From the NCBI RefSeq assembly GCF_963675635.1, contig NZ_OY776488.1, positions 1,773,501 through 1,837,500 on the forward strand: a DNA stretch of 64,000 nucleotides, in the 5' to 3' direction. The notes beneath the pieces are model-generated. The model was not told the origin of the DNA. It ran no database searches and was given only the letters and a program-made list of their open reading frames with translations. Source of the stretch: an uncultured Pseudodesulfovibrio sp. (GTDB taxonomy: Bacteria; Desulfobacterota; Desulfovibrionia; Desulfovibrionales; Desulfovibrionaceae). Of this stretch, positions 53,157-62,885 are shown piece after piece (within the stretch, counting starts at the first letter, position 1; the number at the start of each line of letters is the position of its first letter). Both the position numbers and the translations under genes were made by a program.

Positions 53157-55463
53157 CTATTTGTCCTTTTTCTTTTCCGCAGCCTTTTTCTTTTCCTTGT
53201 CATCAACTGCTTTGGCCGCTGCAGCAGCCACTTGGGCACGCTCTCCATCAGTCATTTCTGCACCATCAGGGATATGGACGGAAACGCGAGGACGTGCAAA
53301 CTCGATACCCGCCTCGGCAAATTCCTTGCGCATTTTTGCAAGCACAAGCTTGCGCAGAACAAATTGACCGCCCGGCTTTGTCATGAACTTGACTCGCATG
53401 CGCATACCGTATTCTTCCATGGCCTTGACGCCTTGGCTCTTGATATCGCCAAGCATCACGGCATCCAGTTCCGGGACAGCACGCACTTCCTTGTTGATCT
53501 TCTTGATGATTTTTTTCACCTGCTGAATATCCGTATCGAACGGCACCAGATATTGCAGCTTCATAACCGCCCAATCGCGGGTATTGTTCTTGACCAGCTT
53601 CATGGAACCAAACGGAATGGTATACAAGAAGCCGAGGTGGTGCCTGAGTTTCAGCGAACGCACAGAGATTTCCTCAACCGTCCCCATGGCCCCGCCGGTC
53701 TCGATATAATCACCAACACGGAAAGCATCATCCGTCAGGAAGAAGATGCCGGAAATAATATCCTTGACCAAGGTCTGTGCACCGAAACCAATGGCAATGC
53801 CAAATACGGATGCACCGGCGATAAGCGGCCCGATATCCACACCGAGCGAGGACAGGATGATCAAGACCGTAACCACCAGCAAGGCGCCGAAAATAAATTT
53901 CTTCAACAATTGTAGCAGCGTGGCAAAACGATCACCACCGGGCCCGCCGCCTTCATGACCACCGCCAGCACCTTGGTCCGCCGCCTTGGCTGTCAGTTTA
54001 CGCTCGATTGATCGACTGATGAATACCCAGACAATATATGCGAGCACCAATGTAATCAGCGTGTTGAAGGCCGCACGGACCGTTGCCCGCCCCAAATCGA
54101 AATCAACGCCCCACACCCGAAGCAGACCAAAAACAAAACCTGCAAGCAGGATGAAACGGAACCCTTTACTGAGAAACTCCTGGAAGCGTGTCGCGTGTTT
54201 TTCAATCAGCCCGACAGGCTCTCCGTCATCCACGTTATCCTGATCGTCCTCACCCGAATCTTCAGGGATAGCAGGTCCGGCAATGTCGGCAGCGAATGAG
54301 ACCAATCGCTGCGTTGCCCAGTCAATGATGAGATACAAGGGTACTGCCAGCAAGGTCATAATTCCTGGCAGCATGGCTTTCGTACCAAAAATCATAAGCC
54401 CCACGACCCAAAACACCCAGAATCCCATCACATAGGCAATCGCAGCGACATGCCAGAAACCCGCAAACTGGTACCCCAGCGAACCGGGAACACTTCGTGA
54501 TTTGAGAACAACGGCTACAGGCCGGCTGTTCCACAGAATCAAAAGCACGAGAACAAAAACCACAGTCAGTCCGCATAAAGTGGAAATCAAAAGGATCAAG
54601 GCCTCACTTCCGCCCTCAAGTCGCAGAAGTGTTGTCAAAAGCAAGCCGACCGCGATAATCCGGCCGATCCAGACAAGCCATTTATACAGATATTGCGAAG
54701 CCTGATCACTCAAAGGCAGATACCTTAAAGCAGGAGCCTTGGGAGCAAGAATAAACCGAGCCACCAGCTTGACCAGTTCCAAAAAGACAATGGCTGCCAA
54801 CCATGCGATAATCACAGGCTTGCTGGCAGCACCTTCACTAAAAAGAATAAGGTATCCGGCGAAAACAACCGCCAGAATAAGGACCACGCCGAAGAGATCG
54901 AGTAATGCCCGCATGAACAACCGACCCAAACAGGTATACCACAAGGCATCCGGCTGGGTGACTTCAAAACTTTTGCGAATGTTAACGGTCTTCTTTCGAA
55001 AAACAAACATGGCTCCAAGCCAAAGCACGGTAAGAACAGCCAATGCGAAAAACAACTTACCGACAGTCAGGTTGTCGTCTCCGCCAACAATCCTTTTTAC
55101 CTTTTCAGGGAGTTCCCTCGGAGCAGCGACAGCACCAGAAAAGAGATATTCAAATCGATCCCGCAAGAACGCGGTCCCCTCACGTACACTCTGAACAAAT
55201 CCGGCAAGTCCGGTCATTTTTTCTGGTTTAGGGACAGCATCCGCTTCCTTCTTCAATTCCTGAATAAGCAGGCCGCGCACCTGTTCATCAGTCAAGGAAC
55301 CCATAATTTCCCTGATCTGATCAGGTGAGGCATCATTCGGAATCGTCACATTCTCTACAGAAGCGGCTCCGCCGCCCCCCCCAGCCATAGCTGCGGGAAC
55401 AGACACCGCCAATAGACACAGCAGAAATATGACAGAAACGAAAATGGAAAAACGTATACGCAT
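53157..55463 (-). CDS. MscS-family mechanosensitive ion channel, large form
   Basis: The 768-residue protein has a signal peptide ending PAAMA, a periplasmic stretch with EQVRGLLIQELKKEAD, about ten membrane helices and a C-terminal MscS core. The pore helix region is GASVFGIAIGFGAQTLVKDIISG and the beta domain VGDYIETGGAMGTVEEISVRS. A Glu/Gly/Asp-rich linker interrupts the helices (EDSGEDDQDNVDDGEP, GAGGGHEGGGPGGDR). It resembles MscK/YbiO-type channels. The tail is Lys/Ala-rich (KKKAAEKKKDK). I chose ATG 55463, with GGTGAGG upstream. Confidence 0.92.
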   Translation of the reverse strand: MRIRFSIFVSVIFLLCLLAVSVPAAMAGGGGGAASVENVTIPNDASPDQIREIMGSLTDEQVRGLLIQELKKEADAVPKPEKMTGLAGFVQSVREGTAFLRDRFEYLFSGAVAAPRELPEKVKRIVGGDDNLTVGKLFFALAVLTVLWLGAMFVFRKKTVNIRKSFEVTQPDALWYTCLGRLFMRALLDLFGVVLILAVVFAGYLILFSEGAASKPVIIAWLAAIVFLELVKLVARFILAPKAPALRYLPLSDQASQYLYKWLVWIGRIIAVGLLLTTLLRLEGGSEALILLISTLCGLTVVFVLVLLILWNSRPVAVVLKSRSVPGSLGYQFAGFWHVAAIAYVMGFWVFWVVGLMIFGTKAMLPGIMTLLAVPLYLIIDWATQRLVSFAADIAGPAIPEDSGEDDQDNVDDGEPVGLIEKHATRFQEFLSKGFRFILLAGFVFGLLRVWGVDFDLGRATVRAAFNTLITLVLAYIVWVFISRSIERKLTAKAADQGAGGGHEGGGPGGDRFATLLQLLKKFIFGALLVVTVLIILSSLGVDIGPLIAGASVFGIAIGFGAQTLVKDIISGIFFLTDDAFRVGDYIETGGAMGTVEEISVRSLKLRHHLGFLYTIPFGSMKLVKNNTRDWAVMKLQYLVPFDTDIQQVKKIIKKINKEVRAVPELDAVMLGDIKSQGVKAMEEYGMRMRVKFMTKPGGQFVLRKLVLAKMRKEFAEAGIEFARPRVSVHIPDGAEMTDGERAQVAAAAAKAVDDKEKKKAAEKKKDK

Positions 55464-55601
55464 GAGGTCCTCACCTTTGAACAGCAAAATCATTTACACT
55501 TTCAAAGGCATATCAAGCTCTCAGGATAATTGTAAACTCAAAAGAAAGATCTACGCCCCCGCCATCCAGCATCACCGTTTCACAAAATCATGTCTTTTCA
55601 C

Positions 55602-55630
55602 TTGACCCCACACCTTCCTCTGGTTTAAAA
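55602..55630 (+). promoter_or_regulatory. Promoter of tRNA-Thr
   Basis: TTGACC at 55602-55607 and TTAAAA at 55625-55630 are separated by 17 bases. The tRNA begins 16 bases later. Confidence 0.6.
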
Positions 55631-55645
55631 ATCGACTCCCATTTC

Positions 55646-55721
<76 letters not shown>

Positions 55722-55730
55722 AGGAAAATC

Positions 55731-55769
55731 AAGGGCTGACGCGGTTTTATAGCCGAATCAGCCCTTTTT
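55731..55769 (+). terminator. Terminator of tRNA-Thr
   Basis: AAGGGCTGA 55731-55739 pairs with TCAGCCCTT 55758-55766, followed by TTTTT. It starts ten bases after the tRNA. Confidence 0.88.
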
Positions 55770-56309
55770 CTTACTGTTAAAAACTGCCGAAAACTACCGA
55801 GAAATGGACCCCTAGCAGGGTCCATTTCTGCGTTTTGAGGTCCATATTGGGTTCCTCTAATAATTCCCTTCTCGCTCATCATACCATCCTTGGGGGCAAC
55901 AATGAGCCACGCATTCTCTAACGTCTCAAATCACATGCCCCCACACACGCACGGCAGGCCTTTCTACACCAAAAGACTCCCGTTGGAGCATGAGATACGG
56001 CGGCCTGACTTCTTCCGAGATGAAGCGGCCGAAGCAACTTAAGAAAGAAAAATACCGACTCAGCACCAAAGGCCCCTCTCAACTTTCAAAATCAGAAGTA
56101 TCCAGTGGTTAAAAAACACCACACAATCATCTTTCTCGACCTATATCATCGCTCAAAGAAAGCTGGCATTACGCCTATTTGAACATAATACTATTATTGT
56201 GCTCAACCATGGGAAAGTTACTTTCTTTTGCCGTTCTTTTGAATTCTCCATACCTATCAGTCCCCTTTTGAACATGAAGTACAAAAGAATATGGTAATGG
56301 AGGTGCATT
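55770..56309. other. Intergenic region between tRNA-Thr and the formate dehydrogenase cluster
   Basis: No gene is seen in about 540 bases. An 11-bp hairpin lies at 55801-55828 (GAAATGGACCC with its inverse copy, loop CTAGCA). An imperfect 28-bp palindrome at 56179-56206 (TTGAACATAATA and TATTGTGCTCAA, ten of twelve pairs) is about 100 bases before the small gene at 56310 and could be an operator. The flank of a tRNA 3' end is a common integration site, but no repeat of the tRNA end was found. Confidence 0.45.
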
Positions 56310-56540
56310 ATGGCACTCGATGACAAATCTATAAAAGCGCAGAGCACAGCCGACCTTCCTTTCGGAGGGCTGGGGGTGTCTCTTGAGGCGTGTGAAGAGT
56401 ATGCCCAAACGCTGGAGGTTCAAGTCATCACTTGGACTCCGGTTTCTTTTTATGACGGCATGACTTTTTATGAGCCTCCTGTGGCGCGCTCTGGCTATAG
56501 GCTCCTCACAGTGCTCGGCTGTGAGATTCGTGGACGATAA
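56310..56540 (+). CDS. Small protein of unknown function upstream of fdhA
   Basis: The 76-residue frame has GGAGG six bases before its ATG and lies 21 bases before fdhA on the same strand. The start MALDDKSIKAQST is hydrophilic and the centre reads PFGGLGVSLEACEEYAQTLEV. It has a single Cys in the middle and one near the end (LGCEIRGR), no membrane segment and no signal peptide. I do not recognise a family. The strong ribosome site and position suggest it is translated as the first gene of the formate dehydrogenase unit. Confidence 0.6.
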   Translation: MALDDKSIKAQSTADLPFGGLGVSLEACEEYAQTLEVQVITWTPVSFYDGMTFYEPPVARSGYRLLTVLGCEIRGR

Positions 56541-56561
56541 TAACAGATTAAGGATAACGGA

Positions 56562-59500
56562 ATGAAATTGAATCGCCGTGACTTTGTAAAGCTGTCTTCT
56601 GCAACAGCCCTCGGCGTCGCCTTTGGCGGCCTCGGCATGGGATGCACGAAAACAGCGGTCACAAAAATTGCTCAGATGAAACCTGACTGGAGCAAGGACA
56701 CTACTTCAGTTTGTGCTTACTGTTCTGTTGGTTGCGGACTGGTAGTCACCACCTCCCTGCGGACCAAAAGAGCTATCAACGTGGAAGGCAATCCCGATCA
56801 CCCTATTAACGAAGGTTCTCTCTGTGCAAAGGGCGCAAGCTCTATTCAGATGACCGAAAACGATTTGCGTAATGGCAAATGTCTCTACCGCGCACCGTAT
56901 TCTGGTGAATGGGAACAAAAGAGCTGGGACTGGTGTAAAAAACGCATCGCCAAGCTTGCGAAAGAATCCCGCGATAAATCTTTCCAAGAAAAGAACGATA
57001 AAGGTCAAGTAGTTAACCGTAACATGGGAGTAGCCTCCCTCGGTTCTGCGGCATTGGACAACGAAGAGTGTTATGCAATGCAGGCGTTTATGCGTTCACA
57101 GGGCATTGTCTACCTCGAACATCAGGCCCGTATCTGACACAGCGCAACTGTTGCGGCTCTGGGAGAGTCGTTCGGACGCGGTGCGATGACCAATCACTGG
57201 AATGATTTACAGAACAGTGATTGTATTTTGATCATGGGCAGCAATGCTGCCGAAAACCATCCCATTTCTTTCAAATGGGCTTTAAAAGCGCAGGCCAAGG
57301 GCGGAAAGATCATTCACGTTGATCCGCGTTTCACACGCACATCCGCTCGTTCCGACAAACACATTGCGCTTCGTTCTGGTTCTGATATCGCCGTTCTCGG
57401 CGGTATGATTAAGTATATTATTGAGAACAAACGCTATTTCCTCGATTACATGCGTGACTACACCAACGCATCTTTCATCGTTGGTGAAGATTACCAATTC
57501 GAGGATGGCCTCTTCGCTGGATTTGATTCAAAGACTGCCTCTTACGACAAGTCTAAGTGGGCGTTTGAGAATGACGCCAACGGCGTCGCCAAAATGGACA
57601 AATCCCTGAAACACCCGCGGTGCGTTTTCCAAATCGTGAAAAAGCACTACGAGCGTTACACACTGGATAACGTTTCGAACATGTCGGGTATATCCCATGA
57701 AGATCTGATCGAACTCTACGACACGTACTCTGCTACGGGTACTGCGAAAAAAGCTGGCACCATCATGTACGCAATGGGCTGGACCCAGCACTCCGTCGGT
57801 GTGCAGAACATCCGCGCCATGGCCATGATTCAGCTCCTGCTCGGCAACATCGGTATCGCCGGTGGCGGTGTAAACGCACTGCGCGGCGAATGCAACGTTC
57901 AGGGTTCCACTGACTACGCACTCCTCTACCATATCCTTCCTGGCTACATCGCAACCCCACTTGCCGGACTGGACACTCTCGACCAGTACAACAAGAAGTT
58001 TGCGCCCGTAACCAAGGATCCGATGAGCGCGAACTGGTGGCAGAACTATCCCAAGTACTCCGCCAGCCTGCTCAAGGCCATGTACTCTGATGATGATCCG
58101 AAGGACTCCTACAGCTACCTGCCGAAATTGGAAAATCACAAGGCAAGTGTCTACTCCTGGATTCCACTCATCGACCGCATGTATAACGGCGGATTCACCG
58201 GTGCATGGATTTGGGGGATGAACCCGGCCTGTTCCAGCTCCGACTCCGAGAAGACCCGTAAGGCTTTCTCTGAACTCGACTGGATGGTCAACGTCAACGT
58301 CTTTGACTGCGAGACTTCCAGCTTCTGGAAAGGGCCCGGAATGGACCCGGCCAAGGTCAAGACCGAAACGTTCTTCATTCCTTGCGCAACCGCCATCGAA
58401 AAAGAAGGTTCTGTCGCCAACTCCGGTCGCTGGATGCAGTGGCGCTATGTCGGTCCTGAACCTAAAGACGGTGTGCTCACCGACGGTCACTACTTCCACG
58501 AATTGTGGGAGGAGATGGTTCGCCTCTATAAGGAAGAAGGTGGAGCATACCCTGACCCGATCACCCGCCTGAGCTTCGAAAACATGTGCGAGGACAATGG
58601 TCATGGACATATGGAATTCAGCGCACGGAAGACCGCTAAGCTCTGTAACGGCTGGTTCACCAAGGACACAGTCGTCAAGGGCAAACAATTCAAGAAAGGA
58701 CAGCAGGTTCCGAGCTTTGCATACCTTCAGGATGATGGCTCCACCACATCCGGCAACTGGCTCTACTGCAACTCGGTGAGTGACACCGAGAACAAGTCCA
58801 TGCGCCACAATTCCGCCCAGACTCCTCTGCAGGAGAAGATCAGTCTGTACCCGAACTGGACATGGTGTTGGCCCGTCAACCGCCGTATCCTCTATAACCG
58901 AGCATCCGTCGACCTGCAGGGTAAGCCCTGGGATCCAGAACGGACCGTTATCCAGTGGAATGGCGAAAAGTGGGAAGGCGACGTTCCCGATGGTGGCTGG
59001 GCTCCCGGCACCAAGCATCCGTTCATCATGCGCAAGAATGGCTTCGGCCAGCTCTTTGGTCCCGGTCGCGCAGATGGTCCGCTGCCTGAATACTACGAGC
59101 CGCTTGAATGCCCCGTTAAGGAGCATCCTTTCTCCGGCACACTCCACAACCCGACTGCGGTTCAAGTGCAGAGTGAAGAGAAAGCTGTCTGCGATCCTCG
59201 TTACCCGTTCGTTGGTACGACCTACCGCGTAACTGAACACTGGCAGACCGGGTCCATGACTCGTTGGTGTAGCTGGTTGGTGGAAGCCGAACCGCAGATG
59301 TTTGTTGAAATCAGTCCGCAACTCGCTGAACTGCGCGGCATCGAAAACGGTGAAAAAGTCACCGTCGAAAGTGTCCGTGGATCCCTGTGGGCTATCGCAA
59401 TGGTTACCGAACGAATCCAGCCATTCAAGATTGATGGCAACGACGTTCATATGGTCGGTATGCCATGGCACTATGGCTGGGTAATGCCTGTCGATGGTGG

Positions 59501-59609
59501 CGACTCTGCAAATATTGTAACACCAAACGTTGGCGACCCGAACACTGGCATTCCTGAATACAAGGCGTTCATGGTCAACTTACGCAAGTGGAAAAAAGGG
59601 GATAAGTAA
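56562..59609 (+). CDS. fdhA: Formate dehydrogenase catalytic subunit, selenocysteine-containing, periplasmic
   Basis: The 1015-residue enzyme oxidises formate or reduces CO2 at a W- or Mo-bis-MGD centre. The in-frame TGA at 57135-57137 (residue 192) is read as selenocysteine: it lies in EHQARI-U-HSATVAALGESFGRGAMTNHW (in pieces), exactly the Sec site of this family, and the frame continues to 59609. A Tat signal is present (NRRDFVKLSS). The 4Fe-4S motif is CAYCSVGCGLVV with a later LCAKG. The signal and neighbours place it in the periplasm with FdhB and cytochrome c3. Splitting it at the TGA would give two false genes. Confidence 0.96.
57153..57171 (+). promoter_or_regulatory. Candidate bacterial SECIS hairpin of fdhA
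   Basis: GCGGCTCT pairs with AGAGTCGT (57153-57160 with 57164-57171, two G-U pairs) around a GGG loop. The loop starts 23 bases after the UGA and has G in its first positions, as expected for a bacterial SECIS bound by SelB. The pairing is by eye. Confidence 0.6.
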
Positions 59610-60361
59610 TGAATGGCAAAAGCTTTTTTGTTGATTTGACCCTTTGTACCGCATGTCGTGGTTGTCAGGTTGCCTGTAAGCAGTGGAAGAATCTCCCTGC
59701 TGAAAAGACTCGTAATGTCGGCTCCCACCAGAACCCACAAGACTTGTCTTCTAAGACTATCCGTCTCGTTCGTTTCCACGAAGTGCGTGATGCCAATAAC
59801 AAACTGCAATGGAACTTCTTCCCTGAACAGTGCCGTCACTGCCTTGAACCTCCCTGCAAGTACATCGGAAACATGTACTGCAATGATGGCATTCAGCAAG
59901 ACGCCTACACCGGGGCCGTTGTTATGAATAACCGCACAGCCAGCATTGGTGACAAGGTCACCAGTGAGGAACTGTGTCCTTACAACGTCCCACGCATGGA
60001 CGAAGAAAGCGGGCAATGGTTTAAGTGCGACATGTGCCTGGATCGTGTGCAAACCGGCCGTCTCCCAGCCTGTGTTCAAACCTGCCCAACTGGCACTATG
60101 AACTTCGGTGACCGTGAAGACATGCTTGCTCTCGCAGAAAAACGTCTGGCAGAAGTCAAGAAAACCAATCCTGATGCTTACCTGGCAGACCCCGAGTCTG
60201 TGCGTGTCATCTACTTATGCACCGCAGAGCCGGAAAGCTATAACGGCAACCTGCTCGCATCGAGGGATGGAAGCAAAATGATACGGACTGCACAGGCCAA
60301 GAGCGGCGTCAACCGACGTGATCTGCTCGCCGGTCGCTTTAGCTCCAAAGCAAAAGCGTAA
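59609..60361 (+). CDS. fdhB: Formate dehydrogenase iron-sulfur subunit
   Basis: The 250-residue protein carries four 4Fe-4S clusters, with Cys groups CTACRGCQVAC near the N-terminus, CRHCLEPPCKYIG, and CDMCLDRVQTGRLPACVQTCPTG. It passes electrons from FdhA to the cytochrome. It has neither its own signal peptide nor a membrane anchor, so it must be carried out with FdhA by Tat. Its ATG shares one base with the fdhA stop. Confidence 0.95.
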   Translation: MNGKSFFVDLTLCTACRGCQVACKQWKNLPAEKTRNVGSHQNPQDLSSKTIRLVRFHEVRDANNKLQWNFFPEQCRHCLEPPCKYIGNMYCNDGIQQDAYTGAVVMNNRTASIGDKVTSEELCPYNVPRMDEESGQWFKCDMCLDRVQTGRLPACVQTCPTGTMNFGDREDMLALAEKRLAEVKKTNPDAYLADPESVRVIYLCTAEPESYNGNLLASRDGSKMIRTAQAKSGVNRRDLLAGRFSSKAKA

Positions 60362-60385
60362 ACATACAGACTAAAAGGAAATATC

Positions 60386-60802
60386 ATGAAAAAAGTATTC
60401 ATCATGTCCCTGCTGTGTGTTTGTTGTACCGCAGTATTGGCCTTTGCTCAGAAAGAACTGGTTTCATCCATTGAAGCTCCTGACGATGACCTGGAAATCA
60501 ACTACATCGCAGGAAACAGCGAACGTGGCCTTGGAGTTATCTTCAACCACTCCAGCCATGAAGGCATTGATTGCTTCACCTGTCACCACAAAAACGAAGT
60601 AAGAGACGAACCTGAGTCTTGCGCGAACTGTCATACAGACACAGACCCCAATGCCCAAGGGGAGAAGTCTTACTTCCGTGCAATGCATGTGAAAAATCCG
60701 GAACGAACCTCTTGTCTGTCTTGTCACGAAGAAGAATTCTCTGGCGACAAAGACTTGACAGGTTGCGCTAACTCATCTTGCCATCCGACTGGCTTGCACT
60801 AG
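60386..60802 (+). CDS. Class III tetraheme cytochrome c3-type subunit of formate dehydrogenase
   Basis: The 138-residue protein has a Sec signal ending LAFA. Four heme sites are visible: CFTCH, CANCH, CLSCH and CANSSCH (a CX4CH site), plus extra His (FNHSSHEG, AMHV) for axial ligation. This matches cytochrome c3 family proteins of FdhABC3 complexes in Desulfovibrio, which pass electrons to the periplasmic cytochrome pool. It follows fdhB by 24 bases with AAGGA upstream. Confidence 0.95.
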   Translation: MKKVFIMSLLCVCCTAVLAFAQKELVSSIEAPDDDLEINYIAGNSERGLGVIFNHSSHEGIDCFTCHHKNEVRDEPESCANCHTDTDPNAQGEKSYFRAMHVKNPERTSCLSCHEEEFSGDKDLTGCANSSCHPTGLH

Positions 60803-60827
60803 AATAACACTTAAAGCCTAACGGTAT

Positions 60828-60900
60828 CCCTCGCCACAGTGCATTGTGGCGAGGGCCATAAAAGGTACACTCTTGATTGAATCAAGAGTGTACCTTTTTT
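60828..60900 (+). terminator. Tandem hairpin terminator of the fdh operon
   Basis: A 10-bp stem (60828-60837 with 60846-60855) is followed by an 18-bp perfect stem (60860-60877 with 60881-60898, loop TGA) ending in a T6 run. Confidence 0.9.
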
Positions 60901-60902
60901 CA

Positions 60903-61315
60903 ACCAGTTACGTCCGCATGAGCACCCCCCCAGCACGACAACCGAACTCCCCATTCATTTGTAAAAGGTGGCACTGTCCATGCCAAGCTCGTAACAGGGG
61001 TGCGCTCCGGGGACACCTATCTCGGGCTATTTCAAAACACTCTGGATTATCACTGTCGTAATAACGGGATATCTTCATATACAACAACCTGCGTTTGGTT
61101 AACGATACCCTTCCCCTAAACAGGAAGGGCTTGACCGAACCGGCGTTATGACAAAGAAGTTCCACTCTCTGACATACACCCATATAAGGGTGTGTGTTTA
61201 CACAGGATGGAAAATCTGGTCGGGCCACCATGAATCAATTTGCCAAGTCGTATGAGTGACGATAGTAAGGACAGTGGTTATCTGTTGAAAACACTATAGA
61301 CAACAAAGGAAGAGA
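60903..61315. other. Intergenic region with no supported gene
   Basis: About 410 bases hold no convincing gene. Hairpins lie at 61108-61129 (CCCTTCC/GGAAGGG) and 61172-61197 (ACACCC/GGGTGT extended with G-U pairs). The second is about 120 bases before the PAS gene and may belong to its leader. Confidence 0.45.
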
Positions 61316-62593
61316 ATGTCGAAGCAAACGGACGGCAGTCCCGACACCTGTACGGAGCAGGGAGAACATCTGGCAAGCTATCTGGAAGTGATGTCAGCCA
61401 TTGTCTGGCGAATTGATATCATTGGCAACGAAATTTCATTTCTCAACTCCTACGCGCTTCAACAGCATGGGGAAAAAATTCGGGCCATCATGCAAAATCC
61501 GCAATCGGCCGAGCGTATGATCCTCGCAGAAGACAGGGAACGCTTTCAGCATAGCTACAGACAGCTTCTCAATCGCCAGAAGACATCATGCGTATTCCGC
61601 ATAAAGACGGATGAAGGACTGAGTAGATGGTTCAAACTTGCAGGCATGCCGGACCCCGAACATCCCACTTGTTCTATAGGCGTGCTCATGGATGTCACCT
61701 CACACGTCAGCACGGTACTGGGCACAGAGGGCAGACCGGGGCTTTCCGTTAAAATAGACCTCATTGACGACCCGGTACTCCTTGTTCGGTTCGCGGACAG
61801 AACCGTCAGGATGGTCAACAAGGCCGCCGACAAACTGCTGGGCTACAGCCACGATCAACTGGCCGACCTGCATCTGCAGGAACTGTTACAGGACACTCCA
61901 GGGACTGATCTTTTTCAGATTTATGAGAGCCTTATTTTTTCGAACTGCTGGAAAGGTGAACTGTATATCAAAGACAATTTGGGCAGAAGCCACCAGTGCT
62001 CGGCACGAATCCAGGTCATTGCCCGAGATGAAGAGAACCTGCTTTGGATTACGTTGTCACACCTCAACGCCTGCAAGGCGTGCAAAGGAGTACCAGTCAG
62101 GGGCAACGAAGTTCTTTCTTCCTCGGCTGTCAGCAAGGCCATGCAAAAATGTTCCACGGTCAAGGAACTCCTGGAAAGCATGCTCAAGGCACTGCCGCAG
62201 AATTCCCCCACGGACGCAATCATGCTTTCAAAGATATTCATCGACGAGGGTATCGTTTCCGTCACCGGGGTCGGAGAACCATTCGGCGGCGAGCTGGAGG
62301 ATCTGATACATCCTTACGACGGCTCTATTGCCAAGAATATCGTACGCTTCGAACTCGATAAGCATGTGGTCATGGAGACCTCGAAAAGCATCAAGCCCAT
62401 TGACTGGGCACTCTTCATTCCACACGGCATTCACTCCTATTATGCGCAACCTTTTTTTAAAGACGGCATTCTGACCTGCGTTCTCATTTTCTGTTCAACG
62501 CAGAAAGGGAGTTATGATCCGGATGCAGATGCGCCCCTGTCTGCAATCCATCAGGAATTTTTCAATCAACTGGAACGTTGCCTGAAGAAATAA
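61316..62593 (+). CDS. PAS-domain protein without a recognised output domain
   Basis: The 425-residue protein has two PAS-like regions (about residues 18-135, with the PAC-like SRWFKLAGMPDPEH, and about 145-255, VRMVNKAADKLLGYSHDQLADL). A third part (about 265-420) has a GAF-like pattern (SIAKNIVRFELDKHVVMETS, YYAQPFFKDGILTCVLIF). No kinase, cyclase, EAL or HTH motif is seen. It may be a sensor that works by binding a partner. It lies between the fdh operon and a GntR regulator, and one matching operator is just after its stop. Confidence 0.8.
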   Translation: MSKQTDGSPDTCTEQGEHLASYLEVMSAIVWRIDIIGNEISFLNSYALQQHGEKIRAIMQNPQSAERMILAEDRERFQHSYRQLLNRQKTSCVFRIKTDEGLSRWFKLAGMPDPEHPTCSIGVLMDVTSHVSTVLGTEGRPGLSVKIDLIDDPVLLVRFADRTVRMVNKAADKLLGYSHDQLADLHLQELLQDTPGTDLFQIYESLIFSNCWKGELYIKDNLGRSHQCSARIQVIARDEENLLWITLSHLNACKACKGVPVRGNEVLSSSAVSKAMQKCSTVKELLESMLKALPQNSPTDAIMLSKIFIDEGIVSVTGVGEPFGGELEDLIHPYDGSIAKNIVRFELDKHVVMETSKSIKPIDWALFIPHGIHSYYAQPFFKDGILTCVLIFCSTQKGSYDPDADAPLSAIHQEFFNQLERCLKK

Positions 62594-62603
62594 CCACCAC
62601 TTC

Positions 62604-62614
62604 TGGTCCAACCA
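62604..62614. promoter_or_regulatory. GntR/FadR-type operator copy 1
   Basis: TGGTCCAACCA fits the TGGT-N3-ACCA pattern of FadR-subfamily sites. It is 11 bases after the PAS gene stop and is identical to copy 2. Confidence 0.6.
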
Positions 62615-62631
62615 AAAGGACCGATTATGAC

Positions 62632-62670
62632 AACAGTGTGCCAGACCACTTTCTGACACACTGTTTTTTT
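62632..62670 (+). terminator. Terminator after the PAS gene
   Basis: A 14-position stem with one mismatch (62632-62645 with 62652-62665) is followed by seven T residues. Confidence 0.85.
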
Positions 62671-62747
62671 ATTGGACTCTACCAACAATGTACCCATAAT
62701 TTATACACATTATTCTAGATAGTTACCGCAGCAGCAGTACACAACAA

Positions 62748-62794
62748 CACAAAACAGTCTCAAACTGGTCCAACCAGTTTGAGACTGTTTTGTG
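62748..62794. promoter_or_regulatory. 47-bp palindrome containing GntR/FadR-type operator copy 2
   Basis: Two 22-base arms (62748-62769 and 62773-62794) are perfect inverse copies around CCA. The centre is TGGTCCAACCA (62766-62776). It lies about 100 bases upstream of the GntR-family gene. The core fits an operator; the long perfect symmetry is much more than one dimer needs. Confidence 0.7.
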
Positions 62795-62871
62795 CCAAAA
62801 GCCTTGCGCCAGCTGTTCAACACTCTTAAAACTGCATGAATTGAAAGAAAACACACAATAACACTTTAAAC

Positions 62872-62882
62872 TGGTTGGACCA
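62872..62882. promoter_or_regulatory. GntR/FadR-type operator copy 3 at the regulator start
   Basis: TGGTTGGACCA is the reverse complement of copies 1 and 2. It ends three bases before the regulator ATG and takes the place of a Shine-Dalgarno sequence, suggesting autorepression. Confidence 0.65.
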
Positions 62883-62885
62883 CAT

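Noticed and set aside
56163-56180. Sigma-54 promoter before the fdh cluster
   Set aside because: TGGCAT is present, but no TTGC-like -12 element lies at the right distance.
57135-57137. In-frame stop that would make fdhA a broken gene
   Set aside because: The TGA is at the conserved selenocysteine position, the frame continues with full conservation, and a SECIS-like hairpin follows.
57528-59471. A 647-codon open frame on the minus strand
   Set aside because: It is antisense to fdhA, which has full family motifs. No ribosome site or domain supports the frame.
60908-61231. A minus-strand frame in the gap after the fdh operon
   Set aside because: No domain, no ribosome site, and the composition does not look coding.
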